From Pseudomonadota bacterium (GTDB taxonomy: Bacteria > Pseudomonadota > Gammaproteobacteria > Burkholderiales > Burkholderiaceae_C), in contig JAJZWA010000027.1 of the NCBI GenBank assembly GCA_021846965.1, forward strand, positions 14,881 through 49,849: a stretch of 34,969 bases of DNA, read 5' to 3'. Of this stretch, positions 17,713-26,051 are shown piece after piece; positions within the stretch are counted from its first letter, which is position 1, and every line of letters begins with the position of its first letter. The notes beneath the pieces were generated by a model. The model was not told the DNA's origin. It was given only the letters and a program-made list of their open reading frames with translations, and did not search any database. Position numbers and translations under genes: made by a program.

Positions 17713-18702
17713 TCAGGGACGGTAGAAGGCCCAGAAGAATTCGCGTTGCGACTTGGTCGCCTTGACCTGCTGCATGGCGCATTTCGCGTGCAGCACCAGA
17801 CCCTCGGCGTCCCCCGCATCGTCGGGGAACAGGGTCACCCCCATGCTGATGGGGCATTGCCAGAACAGCGCGTCGGACAGCGCGTAGGGCACGTCGAAAT
17901 CCAGTTGCAGGCGCTCGAGCAGGGGCGCGATGTTGTGCATGCCCTGGATTCCCTCGAGCACCAGAATGAATTCGTCCCCGTCGCTGCGCACCACCAGGTC
18001 GGTCTTGCGCAGCGCGCGCTGCAGGCGCTGCGCGAACTGGCGCAGCACGGCGTCGCCGGCGGCGCGTCCGTGGGCCAGGTTGAGTTGCTCGAAGGCGTCG
18101 AAGTCCAGCACGGCCACCGCCAGGCGCAGGCCGCTGCGGCGGCTGCGCTCGAGCGCGGGAGGAAGCATCTCGGCCAGCGCGGCGTGGTTGAGCAGTCCGG
18201 TCAGGCCGTCGCGCAGCGGGCTTTGCTCCAGCCGGCGGCGCAAGCCCTCGCCCGCCTGGCGGTAGCCCTCGAGCTGCCAGGCTTCGTCGCGGCGCAGGCG
18301 CTTGTACAGCGCGCCCATCAAGGGGCGGCGCTGTTGCAGGGACATGCCGGCCGCGAACAGCTCGAAATCGGCGGCGAAGCCCGAGGACATGGTCATGATC
18401 CACAGGGGGCCCAGTCCCCAGGCATGGAACAGCTTGCCCGTCTCCAGCATGCGCTGCTGCAGCTCGGGCGTGTAATGGGGCGCCAGCAGTTCGCGGTAAT
18501 GGGCCGCGTGCAGATCCTGCAGTTGCTCCAGCGCCGCCTCTCCGAGGGGCGCGAGCATTTCACCCGGCCCGAGCAGGGCGCGTGCCTGGGCCTCGAAGGC
18601 CTCGGATGCCACGTGGGCCCGGGCCAGCAGCGCCGGCGCATGATCGTGCAGCGCGCGCGTCTCCTCGGCGCTGAGCTGCAGAAAGTCGAGCAAGGTTTCC
18701 AT
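17713..18702 (-). CDS. globin-coupled GGDEF protein with degenerate active site
   Basis: The product has 329 residues. The N-terminal part (about 1-150) is a globin-coupled sensor domain. KLFHAWGLGPLW supplies the likely proximal haem ligand His93 followed by the usual GLxPxW pattern. The C-terminal GGDEF domain (about 160-325) keeps LRDGLTGLLN and the RxxD inhibitory site (Arg232-Asp235) at the correct spacing. The signature itself reads SDGDEF at 240-245, so the first glycine is aspartate. The substrate segment is also altered: FDAFEQLNLAHGRAAGD, where FKxxND and GHxxGD are expected. It may be an inactive or weak diguanylate cyclase that acts as an oxygen-linked c-di-GMP receptor; this is inference. 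The ATG at 18702 has GGGGAAAG upstream. It precedes pckG by 130 bp on the same strand. Confidence 0.87.
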   Translation of the reverse strand: METLLDFLQLSAEETRALHDHAPALLARAHVASEAFEAQARALLGPGEMLAPLGEAALEQLQDLHAAHYRELLAPHYTPELQQRMLETGKLFHAWGLGPLWIMTMSSGFAADFELFAAGMSLQQRRPLMGALYKRLRRDEAWQLEGYRQAGEGLRRRLEQSPLRDGLTGLLNHAALAEMLPPALERSRRSGLRLAVAVLDFDAFEQLNLAHGRAAGDAVLRQFAQRLQRALRKTDLVVRSDGDEFILVLEGIQGMHNIAPLLERLQLDFDVPYALSDALFWQCPISMGVTLFPDDAGDAEGLVLHAKCAMQQVKATKSQREFFWAFYRP

Positions 18703-18785
18703 CGAGCTTTCCCCGGGCACAGGGATGGCGGGCACGCGGCGGCCGCCACGTGCATCTCCCTCGCCGGGATTCTCGGACGCATTCG

Positions 18786-18807
18786 CCCGGCGCGGCGGCG
18801 CGCCGGG
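18786..18807. terminator. GC hairpin after the esterase gene
   Basis: CCCGGCGCG (18786-18794) and CGCGCCGGG (18799-18807) form a perfect 9-bp stem with a 4-base loop, 29 bp beyond the esterase stop. No T-tract follows, so function as a terminator is only probable. Confidence 0.45.
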
Positions 18808-18836
18808 TCAGGAAATGCCGCGTTGTGTGACGGATT

Positions 18837-19766
18837 TCACGCCAGACGCGCGCGCATGCGGCGCACGATCTCGTCCAGGGCGCTGCGCGCGGCCGGCAGC
18901 GTGTTGGCCATGGCCAGGAAACTGTGCAGCACGCCGGGGCAGCGCAGCATCTCGCAGTCCACGCCCGCCTCGCGCAGGCGCTGCGCGTAGCGTTCCCCCT
19001 CGTCGCGCAGCGGGTCCAGCTCGGCGCTGAACAGCAGGGTCGGCGGCAGCAGCTCCAGCCGGTCGGCGCGCAGCGGCGAGGCCTCCGGGTCCAGGCGCCG
19101 CGCGGGGTCGGCGCAGTAGTGGTTCCAGAACCAGCGCATGTCGTCGGCCGTGAGCAGGTGGCCCTCGGCGTAGTCGCGGTAGCTCGGCGTGTCGAAGCCG
19201 GCGTCGGTGACCGGGTAGACCAGCACCTGCAGGTCGGCGCCGCGCGTATCGCCCGCCATGGCCACGCGCCGCGCGGCCACGGTGGCCAGCGTCGCCCCCG
19301 CGCTGTCGCCCATGACGACCAGGCGGCGCAAGGGCCGGCCCAGCAGGCGCTCGCCCTGTTCGGCGGCGAAGCGGAGCGCGGCCTGCGCATCGTCCACGGG
19401 GGTGGGGAAGGGGTGCTCCGGGGCCAGGCGGTAGTCGACCGACAGCACCGCCGTGCCGGTGCGTTGCGCCAGCAGCGCGGTATAGGGCTCGAAGGCCGCC
19501 ACCGAGCCCAGCACCCAGCCACCGCCATGGAAGTACACGACCAGGCTATCGGCCGCGGGGTCGTCGGCGTACAGGCGCGCGTGCAGCGGGGTGCCGTCGA
19601 GCGCGGGAATGCTCAGCGTACGCAGGATGGCCAGCCTCGGCGCGGGTCCGAACAGCAGCTCGAACCAGCTCGGGAACTTGCGCGCCTGCTGCACGCTCAG
19701 CCCGCTCAGGGGCTGGCGTCCGCGCGTGCGCGTGCGGCGCAGGAAATCGGTGGTTGCCGGGTCCAT
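18837..19766 (-). CDS. alpha/beta-hydrolase esterase, HSL family
   Basis: The product has 309 residues. The oxyanion-hole motif HGGGW (80-84), the nucleophile elbow GDSAG with Ser155, Asp251 in AELDPLRDE and His281 in GVLHSFL complete the catalytic triad of hormone-sensitive-lipase-type (abhydrolase_3) carboxylesterases. YRLAPEHPFP is also typical. There is no signal peptide, so it is probably cytosolic and acts on short-chain esters; the natural substrate is unknown. It starts 21 bp after the DUF1289 gene, which itself overlaps the QueD-like gene, so the three may be co-transcribed. No Shine-Dalgarno is visible before the ATG at 19766. Confidence 0.93.
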   Translation of the reverse strand: MDPATTDFLRRTRTRGRQPLSGLSVQQARKFPSWFELLFGPAPRLAILRTLSIPALDGTPLHARLYADDPAADSLVVYFHGGGWVLGSVAAFEPYTALLAQRTGTAVLSVDYRLAPEHPFPTPVDDAQAALRFAAEQGERLLGRPLRRLVVMGDSAGATLATVAARRVAMAGDTRGADLQVLVYPVTDAGFDTPSYRDYAEGHLLTADDMRWFWNHYCADPARRLDPEASPLRADRLELLPPTLLFSAELDPLRDEGERYAQRLREAGVDCEMLRCPGVLHSFLAMANTLPAARSALDEIVRRMRARLA

Positions 19767-19787
19767 GGTGCGGGGGGAGCGGGTGAC

Positions 19788-20006
19788 TCAGGATCGGCGG
19801 CCCTGCTGTCGCGGCTGCCATCCCTGGGCGAGCACGCGGCGCCAGATGGCCTGGCGTTCGGCGTCGCTCATGAAAAGCCAGTTGGAGATCTCCGTCAGCG
19901 TGCGCCCGCAGCCGCGGCAGACATCATCGAAGCAGGCCGAGCAGATGCCCACGCAGGGGCTCTGGGGCAGGCCCGGGGGCAGGGGGTCGAGGTCCGTGGG
20001 GTTCAT
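19788..20006 (-). CDS. DUF1289 family small cysteine-rich protein
   Basis: The product has 72 residues. It shows the DUF1289 pattern SPCVGICSACFDDVCRGCGR followed by TLTEISNWLFMSDAER. Four cysteines (SPCVGIC, then CRGC) suggest a small metal- or iron-sulfur-binding site; the family has no established function. The ATG overlaps the stop of the preceding QueD-like gene by four bases (ATGA), a sign of translational coupling, and the esterase follows 21 bp later. Confidence 0.92.
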   Translation of the reverse strand: MNPTDLDPLPPGLPQSPCVGICSACFDDVCRGCGRTLTEISNWLFMSDAERQAIWRRVLAQGWQPRQQGRRS

Positions 20007-21061
20007 GGGGTGTGTTGCGCCCAGGCGCCGCAGCCGTCGGCTTCGAGCAGGCGTACCGCCTCCAGCGCCGCGAGCTGCGGTCGGCAGGCGTGCAGGATCC
20101 AGTGCGCCAGGGTGCAGGTGTCGGTGTCCTCGAGACCCTCGATCTCGTAGAGTGGCTGGTGGTCCAGGCGTTCGAACAGGGGCCGGAACAGCGATTTGAC
20201 GTCGCCGAAATCGACCACCCAGCCCAGCACCTGGTCCAGCGGCGCGGCCAGGCTCAGGCGCAGCCGGAAGGTCTGCCCGTGCAGGCGTGCCTGCGCGCTG
20301 CCCTCCGGCGCGCGTCGCACGCGCACCGCGCTGTCCAGGCCGAATTCCTTCCAGATGCGGTAGGACTGGCCGTCGTAGCGCGCGCCCGAGGAACCGGTCT
20401 CGAACACGGACACGCTGCGCAGTGCGTCCAGCGAGGGGCGCAGGCGCTCCCAGATCCAGGCCGCCAGCATTTCACTGGTGGGGTTCTCCAGGCCCTCGAT
20501 GTCGTTGAGCAGCACGTGGTCCAGGCGTGCGGCCAGCGGTGCCCAGTGCGCGTCGAGGGTATCGTGGGAGCTCGCCGCGGCGCACAGTTCCACCTCGAAA
20601 CCGTGGCCGTGCATGCGCCCGCACTTGTGTCCCTCGGGAACCCTGGGCAGGAAGTGCGCGGCCTGGAAGCGGTAGCGACGCAGGCCCAGCCACTCGCCGC
20701 GCCCGTCGCAGCGCACGCCCTGGAAGGGCGTGCTGTGCAACTCCAGCGTGGCCGCGGCGGTGTCGGTGCGCAGGCGCTCGCCCAGCCAGGCGGCCAGTGC
20801 CGCGTCGTCCGGATGTTCCAGCAGGCGGTTGAGGTCGCTGTAATCCAGCGGCTCCAGCGCGCTCGCCAGATGCTCGCGCAGGGCCTGCACCTCGCCGCCG
20901 GCCGGGGCGCGCAGGGCTTGCGCGGGCAATTGCGCCCGCAGTTCGAAACCGTGGCCGTGCAGCCCCTGCGCCGGGTGTCCCTCCGGCAGGCGAGGCAGGC
21001 GGCGCGCGGCCTCGAAGCGGCCCAGGGCGGTGACGAAGGACGTGACGGAACGAGAAGACAT
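20003..21061 (-). CDS. three-domain QueD/6-pyruvoyl-tetrahydropterin synthase-like protein
   Basis: The product has 352 residues, about three times the 120 or so of ordinary QueD/PTPS enzymes. It reads as three T-fold repeats. Domain 2 (about 126-235) looks catalytic: it has AAHFLPRVPEGHKCGRMHGH with the zinc histidines and the Cys of the CxxxHGH motif, then the Asp-His pair in ARLDHVLLND and PTSEMLAAWI. Domain 1 (about 12-118) keeps LHGHGF but has AAR for AAH and lacks the cysteine. Domain 3 (about 237-350) lost HGH (reads RLHGQTF) but keeps VVDFGDVKSLF and RLDHQPLYEIEG. The family makes or converts 6-substituted tetrahydropterins in queuosine or pterin pathways; no other que gene is nearby, so the reaction is uncertain. 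The start ATG 21061 lacks a clear ribosome site. Confidence 0.82.
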   Translation of the reverse strand: MSSRSVTSFVTALGRFEAARRLPRLPEGHPAQGLHGHGFELRAQLPAQALRAPAGGEVQALREHLASALEPLDYSDLNRLLEHPDDAALAAWLGERLRTDTAAATLELHSTPFQGVRCDGRGEWLGLRRYRFQAAHFLPRVPEGHKCGRMHGHGFEVELCAAASSHDTLDAHWAPLAARLDHVLLNDIEGLENPTSEMLAAWIWERLRPSLDALRSVSVFETGSSGARYDGQSYRIWKEFGLDSAVRVRRAPEGSAQARLHGQTFRLRLSLAAPLDQVLGWVVDFGDVKSLFRPLFERLDHQPLYEIEGLEDTDTCTLAHWILHACRPQLAALEAVRLLEADGCGAWAQHTP

Positions 21062-21199
21062 GAGGCGTGACTGCGGCAAGGCGCCCGGGACGGGACCGGC
21101 CCTTCGCGGGTGGCGGCGAGCCGGGTCGGGCCAGCCCGCCACGGCGATCGTGCAGGGAGAAGTGTAGCCAGGGCTCCTGCCTGCGGTCGCGCAAGCTTC

Positions 21200-21205
21200 T
21201 AAAAT
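21200..21205 (+). promoter_or_regulatory. -10 box (TAAAAT) seven bases before the MFS start codon
   Basis: TAAAAT at 21200-21205 is followed by seven bases and then the ATG at 21213, and no Shine-Dalgarno is present. Transcription would begin at or next to the A of ATG, predicting a leaderless mRNA. No good -35 is visible. Confidence 0.5.
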
Positions 21206-21212
21206 CCCGGCG

Positions 21213-22433
21213 ATGCGCACCATTCCCGTCGATTCCCCGCGCCTGCTCGTGCTGCTGGGCGCCCTGAGCGCGATGGTGGCGCTGTCCATCGACATGGGCC
21301 TGCCGGCGCTTCCCACCCTGGCCGCCGCCTTGCACGCGCCGCAGCGTGACGCCACCCTCACCCTCAGCCTGTTCCTGGCAGGTTTCGCGCTTGCGCAGCT
21401 GGGCTTCGGCCCGCTGTCGGATCGCATGGGGCGCCGTCCGGCCCTGCTGGCAGGCTGTGTGCTGTTCAGCCTGGGCAGCGCGGCCTGCGCGCTGGCGCCC
21501 GGAATGACAACCCTGCTGGCCGCGCGCCTGCTCGCCGGTTGCGGCGCCGGCGCCGGCATGGTCGTGGTGCTGGCGGTGGTGCGCGACCTGTTCGAGGGGG
21601 CGCGGGCGCGCAGCCACCTGTCGACGCTGAACCTGATCCGCGCCATCGCGCCCATCGTGGCGCCGTCCATCGGTGCCTGGATGCTTCGTCTGGGCTCCTG
21701 GCGCGCCATCTACGCCGTGCTCACCGGCTTCGGCTGCCTGGTCACGCTGCTGGCCTGGCGGGGCCTGGGCGAAAGCCTGCGCCAGCCCGATCCCCACGCG
21801 CTGCGCCTGCGCCGGCTGGCGGCGAACTATCGGGACATGCTGGCCCACCCCGAAGCCTTCGGGCATGCCATGGTCAACGCGCTGGCCTTCGGCAGCCTGT
21901 TCGCCTACGTGGCCGGCTCGCCGCTGCTCATGACCCGGGTACTGGGACTGTCGCCGGTGCAGTACGGCATCGTGTTCGCCTGCACCGCGCTGGGCATCGT
22001 GGCAGGCGCCACCACCAGCGGCCACCTGGGGCGCCGGCATGTGCCGGGCCACCTTCCGCTGGGCGTCGGCCTGGCTTGCGCGCTGTTCGCCGCGTGCATG
22101 CTCGTCGCCCTGGACTGGCTGCCGCGCGTGGGGCTGGCCGAGTACCTGCCGCTGCTGGTGCTGGGCACGTTTTCCTACGGCCTGCTCTCCCCCAACGCGG
22201 TACACGGAGCCCTGCATCCGATGCCCCATATCGCGGGCGTGGCCGGGGCTTCGCTGGGATTCGTGCAAATGGCCACCGGAGCGGCGGCGTCGGCGCTGGT
22301 GGCCTGGTTCGACGATGGTCGCAGCGCGCACTCCATGAGCCTGACCATGGTGCTGTGCTCGGCGGCCGCCTTGCTGACCTATGTGACGGTGGCGCGGCCT
22401 GCCCAACGCCGGCGTCTGGCGCAGCCTGCCTGA
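21213..22433 (+). CDS. Bcr/CflA-type MFS drug:H+ antiporter
   Basis: The product has 406 residues and about twelve hydrophobic segments, an inner-membrane transporter of the DHA1 group. DMGLPALPTLAAAL in the first helix and loop, GFGPLSDRMGRRPAL (motif A, about 70-84), and RLLAGCGAGAGM match the Bcr/CflA subfamily, linked to bicyclomycin, chloramphenicol or sulfonamide efflux and also to export of metabolites. The substrate here cannot be told. The gene diverges from the QueD-like gene and is followed, after 44 bp, by an aminotransferase in the same direction. Confidence 0.9.
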   Translation: MRTIPVDSPRLLVLLGALSAMVALSIDMGLPALPTLAAALHAPQRDATLTLSLFLAGFALAQLGFGPLSDRMGRRPALLAGCVLFSLGSAACALAPGMTTLLAARLLAGCGAGAGMVVVLAVVRDLFEGARARSHLSTLNLIRAIAPIVAPSIGAWMLRLGSWRAIYAVLTGFGCLVTLLAWRGLGESLRQPDPHALRLRRLAANYRDMLAHPEAFGHAMVNALAFGSLFAYVAGSPLLMTRVLGLSPVQYGIVFACTALGIVAGATTSGHLGRRHVPGHLPLGVGLACALFAACMLVALDWLPRVGLAEYLPLLVLGTFSYGLLSPNAVHGALHPMPHIAGVAGASLGFVQMATGAAASALVAWFDDGRSAHSMSLTMVLCSAAALLTYVTVARPAQRRRLAQPA

Positions 22434-22483
22434 TCGCCGCCGTCGCGGGCCGCGGCGCCCGCGCAACCCTTTTCTGGATGATC

Positions 22484-23680
22484 ATGAAATTCTCAGCGCG
22501 TTCTCAGGCCATTTCCCCGTTCCTGGCCATGGAATTCGGCAAGCGCGCCGCGGCCCTGGAGGCGGCGGGGCGATCCGTGGTGCGGCTCAACATCGGCGAG
22601 CCCGATTTCGGAGCGCCGCCCCAGGTGCTGGAGGCGGCGGCCGAGGTTGCGCGCGGCACGCCTCTGACCTACACCGCCGCGCTGGGTCTGCCCGCGCTGC
22701 GCGAGGCCATCGCCGACTTCTACCTGCGCGCGCACGGCGTGCGCGTGGATGCGCAGCGCATCGTGGTCACCGCCGGAGCCTCCGCGGCGCTGCTGCTGGT
22801 GACCGCGGCGCTGGTGGACCCCGGCGACGAGGTGCTGGTGGGGGATCCCTCCTATCCCTGCAATCGCCAATTCCTGGCGGGCTTCGGGGCCGACGTGCGT
22901 CTGGTGCCCACCGATGCCTCCACCCGCTTCCAGCTCGACGAAGCCCTGGTGCGCGCCCACTGGAGCGAGCGCACCCGCGGGCTGATGATCGCCACGCCGT
23001 CGAACCCCACCGGCACCTCGGCGCCGCCCGCGCAGTTGCGCGCGATGTGCGACTTCGCCCGCGAGCGAGGCGCCTGGCGCGTGGTCGACGAGATCTACCT
23101 GGACCTGGCCGACGGCGACGCGTCCGGGCGCCCCGCGCCCAGCGTGCTGGCCTGCGACGACGAGGCCGTGGTGATCAACAGTTTTTCCAAGTACTTCGGC
23201 ATGACGGGCTGGCGCCTGGGCTGGTGCGTGGTGCCGCCCGACATGGTGCCGGTGGTCGAACGCCTGGCGCAGAACTACTACATCTGTGCGTCGAGCCTGG
23301 CCCAGCATGCCGCGCTGGCCTGTTTCAGCCCCGAGGCGATCGCCGTGTGCGAGCAGCGCCGGGCCGAGTTCGCTGCGCGGCGGCGCCTGGTGCTCGAGGG
23401 CCTGCGCGAGGCCGGGCTGCATGTGCCGGTGGAGCCGGACGGAGCCTTCTACGTCTACATCGACGTGAGCCCCACCGGGCTCGACGCCATGCGCTTTTGC
23501 GAGCGCGCGCTGGACGAGGCCGGCGTCGCGCTCACGCCCGGCAACGATTTCGGCGAACGCGGAGCGAACCGTCACGTGCGGCTTTCCTACGCGGCCTCGC
23601 GCGAACAGTTGCAGGAAGGACTGCGGCGCCTGGCCGGCTTCGTGGGCGGCCTGGGCCTGCGGTCGGGCAGGGCGGCATGA
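22484..23680 (+). CDS. class I/II PLP-dependent aminotransferase
   Basis: The product has 398 residues, the normal size. The fold-type I features are present: LNIGEPDFGAPP at the N-terminus, TAGASAAL for phosphate binding, TPSNPTGT (about 171-178), VVDEIYLDL, the PLP lysine Lys236 in NSFSKYFGMTGWRLGW, and the substrate-carboxylate arginine in RHVRLSYA. It resembles the AspC/alanine aminotransferase-like group; the amino donor and acceptor are not determined. Two in-frame ATGs (22478, 22484) are possible. I use 22484, which keeps GGA upstream. The 3' end overlaps the YbaK-like gene by four bases (ATGA), so the two are translationally coupled. Confidence 0.92.
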   Translation: MKFSARSQAISPFLAMEFGKRAAALEAAGRSVVRLNIGEPDFGAPPQVLEAAAEVARGTPLTYTAALGLPALREAIADFYLRAHGVRVDAQRIVVTAGASAALLLVTAALVDPGDEVLVGDPSYPCNRQFLAGFGADVRLVPTDASTRFQLDEALVRAHWSERTRGLMIATPSNPTGTSAPPAQLRAMCDFARERGAWRVVDEIYLDLADGDASGRPAPSVLACDDEAVVINSFSKYFGMTGWRLGWCVVPPDMVPVVERLAQNYYICASSLAQHAALACFSPEAIAVCEQRRAEFAARRRLVLEGLREAGLHVPVEPDGAFYVYIDVSPTGLDAMRFCERALDEAGVALTPGNDFGERGANRHVRLSYAASREQLQEGLRRLAGFVGGLGLRSGRAA

Positions 23681-24144
23681 GCCTGGAGTCGGTACGGGCC
23701 TTCCTCGGCCTGCACGCGCCGGACATCGAGGTGCTGGAAAGCTCCGAGCCCACGGCGACCGTGGCCGCGGCCGCCGCCGCGCATGGGGTGCTGCCGGCGC
23801 AGATCGCCAAGACCCTGTCGCTGTGGTTGCAGGACCGCGCGGTGCTGGTCGTGCTGGGTGGCGACGCGCGCCTGGACAATCGCAAGTACAAGCAGCATTT
23901 CGGCGCCAAGGCGAAGATGCTCGACGCGCCCGAGGTCGTGCACTGGACCGGGCACCCGGTGGGCGGGGTCTGCCCCTTCGGCCTGGCGCATCCGCTGCCC
24001 GTGTTCGCCGATGTGTCGCTGCGGCGCTTCGACGTGGTGCTGCCCGCGGCCGGCTCGATCCATTCGGCGCTGCGCATCGAGCCCGAACGCCTGGTTCGCA
24101 TCACGGGCGCCCAGTGGGTGGACGTGGCGCAGCTTCCGGGCTGA
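23677..24144 (+). CDS. YbaK/EbsC-type aminoacyl-tRNA deacylase
   Basis: The product has 155 residues, one YbaK/ProX-like domain. Typical phrases are AQIAKTLSLWL with the conserved lysine, LGGDARLDNRKYKQHFG, and GGVCPFGL. Relatives hydrolyse mischarged tRNAs such as Cys-tRNA(Pro) or Ala-tRNA(Pro) in trans; which substrate this one clears is not clear from sequence. The start ATG overlaps the aminotransferase stop, and the gene is followed by the YghU-like transferase after 73 bp. Confidence 0.92.
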   Translation: MSLESVRAFLGLHAPDIEVLESSEPTATVAAAAAAHGVLPAQIAKTLSLWLQDRAVLVVLGGDARLDNRKYKQHFGAKAKMLDAPEVVHWTGHPVGGVCPFGLAHPLPVFADVSLRRFDVVLPAAGSIHSALRIEPERLVRITGAQWVDVAQLPG

Positions 24145-24217
24145 TGCCCAGTCGGGTCCTGCAGATTTCCCGGGCGCGCGCTATGGTTCATGGTGCATTC
24201 GCCCTGGAGAATCACGC

Positions 24218-25090
24218 ATGAGTGAACAAGACAGCTATACCCCGCCTCGCGTGTGGACCTGGAAGTCCGCCAACGGCGGGCGCTTCGCCAATATCAACCG
24301 GCCCGTGGCCGGGGCCACGCACGACAAGGAGCTGCCGGTCGGTCGCCACCCCCTGCAGCTGTATTCGCTGGGCACGCCCAATGGCGTGAAGGTGACCGTG
24401 CTGCTGGAGGAACTGCTGGCGGCCGGACACACGGGGGCGGAATACGACGCCTGGCAGATCCGCATCGGCGAGGGGGACCAGTTCGGCAGCGGATTCGTCG
24501 AGATCAACCCCAATTCCAAGATCCCCGCGCTGGTCGACCGCAGCGGTCCGCAGCCCATCCGCGTGTTCGAGTCGGGCGCGATCCTGCTGTACCTGGCCGA
24601 GAAATTCGGGGCCTTCGTGCCCACCGATCCGGCGCAGCGGGCCGAGTGCCTGTCGTGGCTGTTCTGGCAAATGGGCAGCGCGCCCTTCCTCGGCGGGGGA
24701 TTCGGGCATTTCTACGCCTACGCGCCGGTGAAGATCGAGTACGCGATCGACCGGTATGCGATGGAGACCAAGCGCCAGCTCGACGTGCTGGACCGTCGTC
24801 TCGCGCAGTGCGCCTACGTGGCCGGCGACACCTACACCATCGCCGACATGGCCATCTGGCCCTGGTACGGGCAGCTCGCGCTGGGCGATCTGTACGGTGC
24901 CGCGGAGTTCCTGCAAGTGCAGGACTACCAGCATGTGCAGCGCTGGGCGAAGCAACTGGCGGCGCGGGTTCCCGTGCAGCGCGGACGGCGGGTCAACCGC
25001 AGTTTCGGCGATCCGGCCCTGCAGTTGCCCGAGCGCCACGACGCCGCGGATTTCGACAGGCCCGTGCAGGCCCTGGCCGGGCAGGCCTGA
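24218..25090 (+). CDS. yghU: YghU-like glutathione transferase / disulfide oxidoreductase
   Basis: The product has 290 residues, against 288 in E. coli YghU. An extended N-terminus (NGGRFANINRPVAGATHDKE) of the YghU type precedes the thioredoxin-like domain (about 45-135). That domain holds LYSLGTPNGVKVTVLLEEL, NPNSKIPAL and FESGAILLYLAEKF, and the all-helical domain follows with YTIADMAIWPW. Family members have glutathione-dependent disulfide-bond reductase activity. The ATG at 24218 has GGAGA eight bases upstream, and a -10-like TATGGT sits at 24182-24187. Its stop is 16 bp from the stop of the convergent PBP7-like gene. Confidence 0.93.
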   Translation: MSEQDSYTPPRVWTWKSANGGRFANINRPVAGATHDKELPVGRHPLQLYSLGTPNGVKVTVLLEELLAAGHTGAEYDAWQIRIGEGDQFGSGFVEINPNSKIPALVDRSGPQPIRVFESGAILLYLAEKFGAFVPTDPAQRAECLSWLFWQMGSAPFLGGGFGHFYAYAPVKIEYAIDRYAMETKRQLDVLDRRLAQCAYVAGDTYTIADMAIWPWYGQLALGDLYGAAEFLQVQDYQHVQRWAKQLAARVPVQRGRRVNRSFGDPALQLPERHDAADFDRPVQALAGQA

Positions 25091-25106
25091 AGCCCGGCGG
25101 GCCGGT

Positions 25107-26051
25107 TCAGTTCAGCGGCGGCGCGAGCTCGGTCAGGCGCGCCCACTGCTCCAGGCTCGTCTCGTGCAGCCAGGCGCGGATCTGCATGGCGTCGACGAAG
25201 TCGTTGTAGGCGCCCCAGCTGTCCAGCAGCACGACGATCACCGGGCGCCCGCGCAGCCAGGCGTCGAAGGCCAGGCAGTGGCCGGCTTCGTTGATGAAGC
25301 CGGTCTTGGACACCACCATGTGCCAGCCCCCGCCGTACAGCAGGTGGTCGCTGTTGCGGTAGACCAGACGTTCGCCGTCGGCATGCACCACGGTGCTGAC
25401 GTGGGTGGTGTCGTGCCGGATGGCGGCATAGTGCGTGGCCGCCGCCACCAGCAGCGCGAGGTCATGGGCGTCGGAGCGATTGCCCGGCCACAGGCCGGTG
25501 GGGTCCACGTAGTGGGTGTGCAGCATGCCCAGCGCGCGCGCCTTGCGGTTCATCGCGCGGATGCAGGCGGCCAGGCCCCCGGGGTAGTGGCGTGCCAGGG
25601 CGTGCGCGGCACGGTTCTCGGAGGACATCAAGGCCAGTTGCAGCAGGCGTGCCCGCGTGAAGCGCATGCCCGGCCGCAGACGCGATGCGCTCCACTTCAG
25701 GGTGTCGATGTCGGCCCGCCGGATGGTGATCATGCGGTCCATGCGCTGGTGCGCGTCCAGCACCACCATGGCCGTCATGAGCTTGGTCAGCGATGCGATC
25801 GGGCGCACCACGTCGGCGTTCTTGCGCAACAGCACGCGCTGGGTGCCCGCGTCCACGACGATCGCGGAGGCCGCGTGCAGGAGCAGCGGATCTCGGCGCC
25901 ACAGGCGGATCACCCGGGATTCGGCGCCGGGCGCCACCGGCGCATGCGGGGGCAGGTTGGCCCGCGCCGTCACCATGCCCAGCGCACTCCATGCGCAGGC
26001 TGCTGCCATGCGCGCCACCGCTCTGCGCGCCACCGCCCATCGCCTGGCCAA
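25107..26051 (-). CDS. pbpG: PBP7/8-like D-alanyl-D-alanine endopeptidase (S11 family)
   Basis: The product is 314 residues from a TTG start at 26051, preferred because AGGGGGG lies five bases upstream. It then begins with a basic signal sequence rich in Arg and Ala, ending near VTARA. A GTG at 26084 or an ATG at 26009 are alternatives. The three penicilloyl-serine transferase motifs are present: SLTK (Ser87, Lys90), SEN (144-146) and KTG in VSKTGFINEAGH. Family members are periplasmic endopeptidases that cut D-Ala-meso-DAP cross-links. The short C-terminus, without the membrane-anchoring helix of PBP5/6, agrees with PBP7/8. It diverges from the MHYT-GGDEF-EAL gene. Confidence 0.9.
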   Translation of the reverse strand: MARRWAVARRAVARMAAACAWSALGMVTARANLPPHAPVAPGAESRVIRLWRRDPLLLHAASAIVVDAGTQRVLLRKNADVVRPIASLTKLMTAMVVLDAHQRMDRMITIRRADIDTLKWSASRLRPGMRFTRARLLQLALMSSENRAAHALARHYPGGLAACIRAMNRKARALGMLHTHYVDPTGLWPGNRSDAHDLALLVAAATHYAAIRHDTTHVSTVVHADGERLVYRNSDHLLYGGGWHMVVSKTGFINEAGHCLAFDAWLRGRPVIVVLLDSWGAYNDFVDAMQIRAWLHETSLEQWARLTELAPPLN

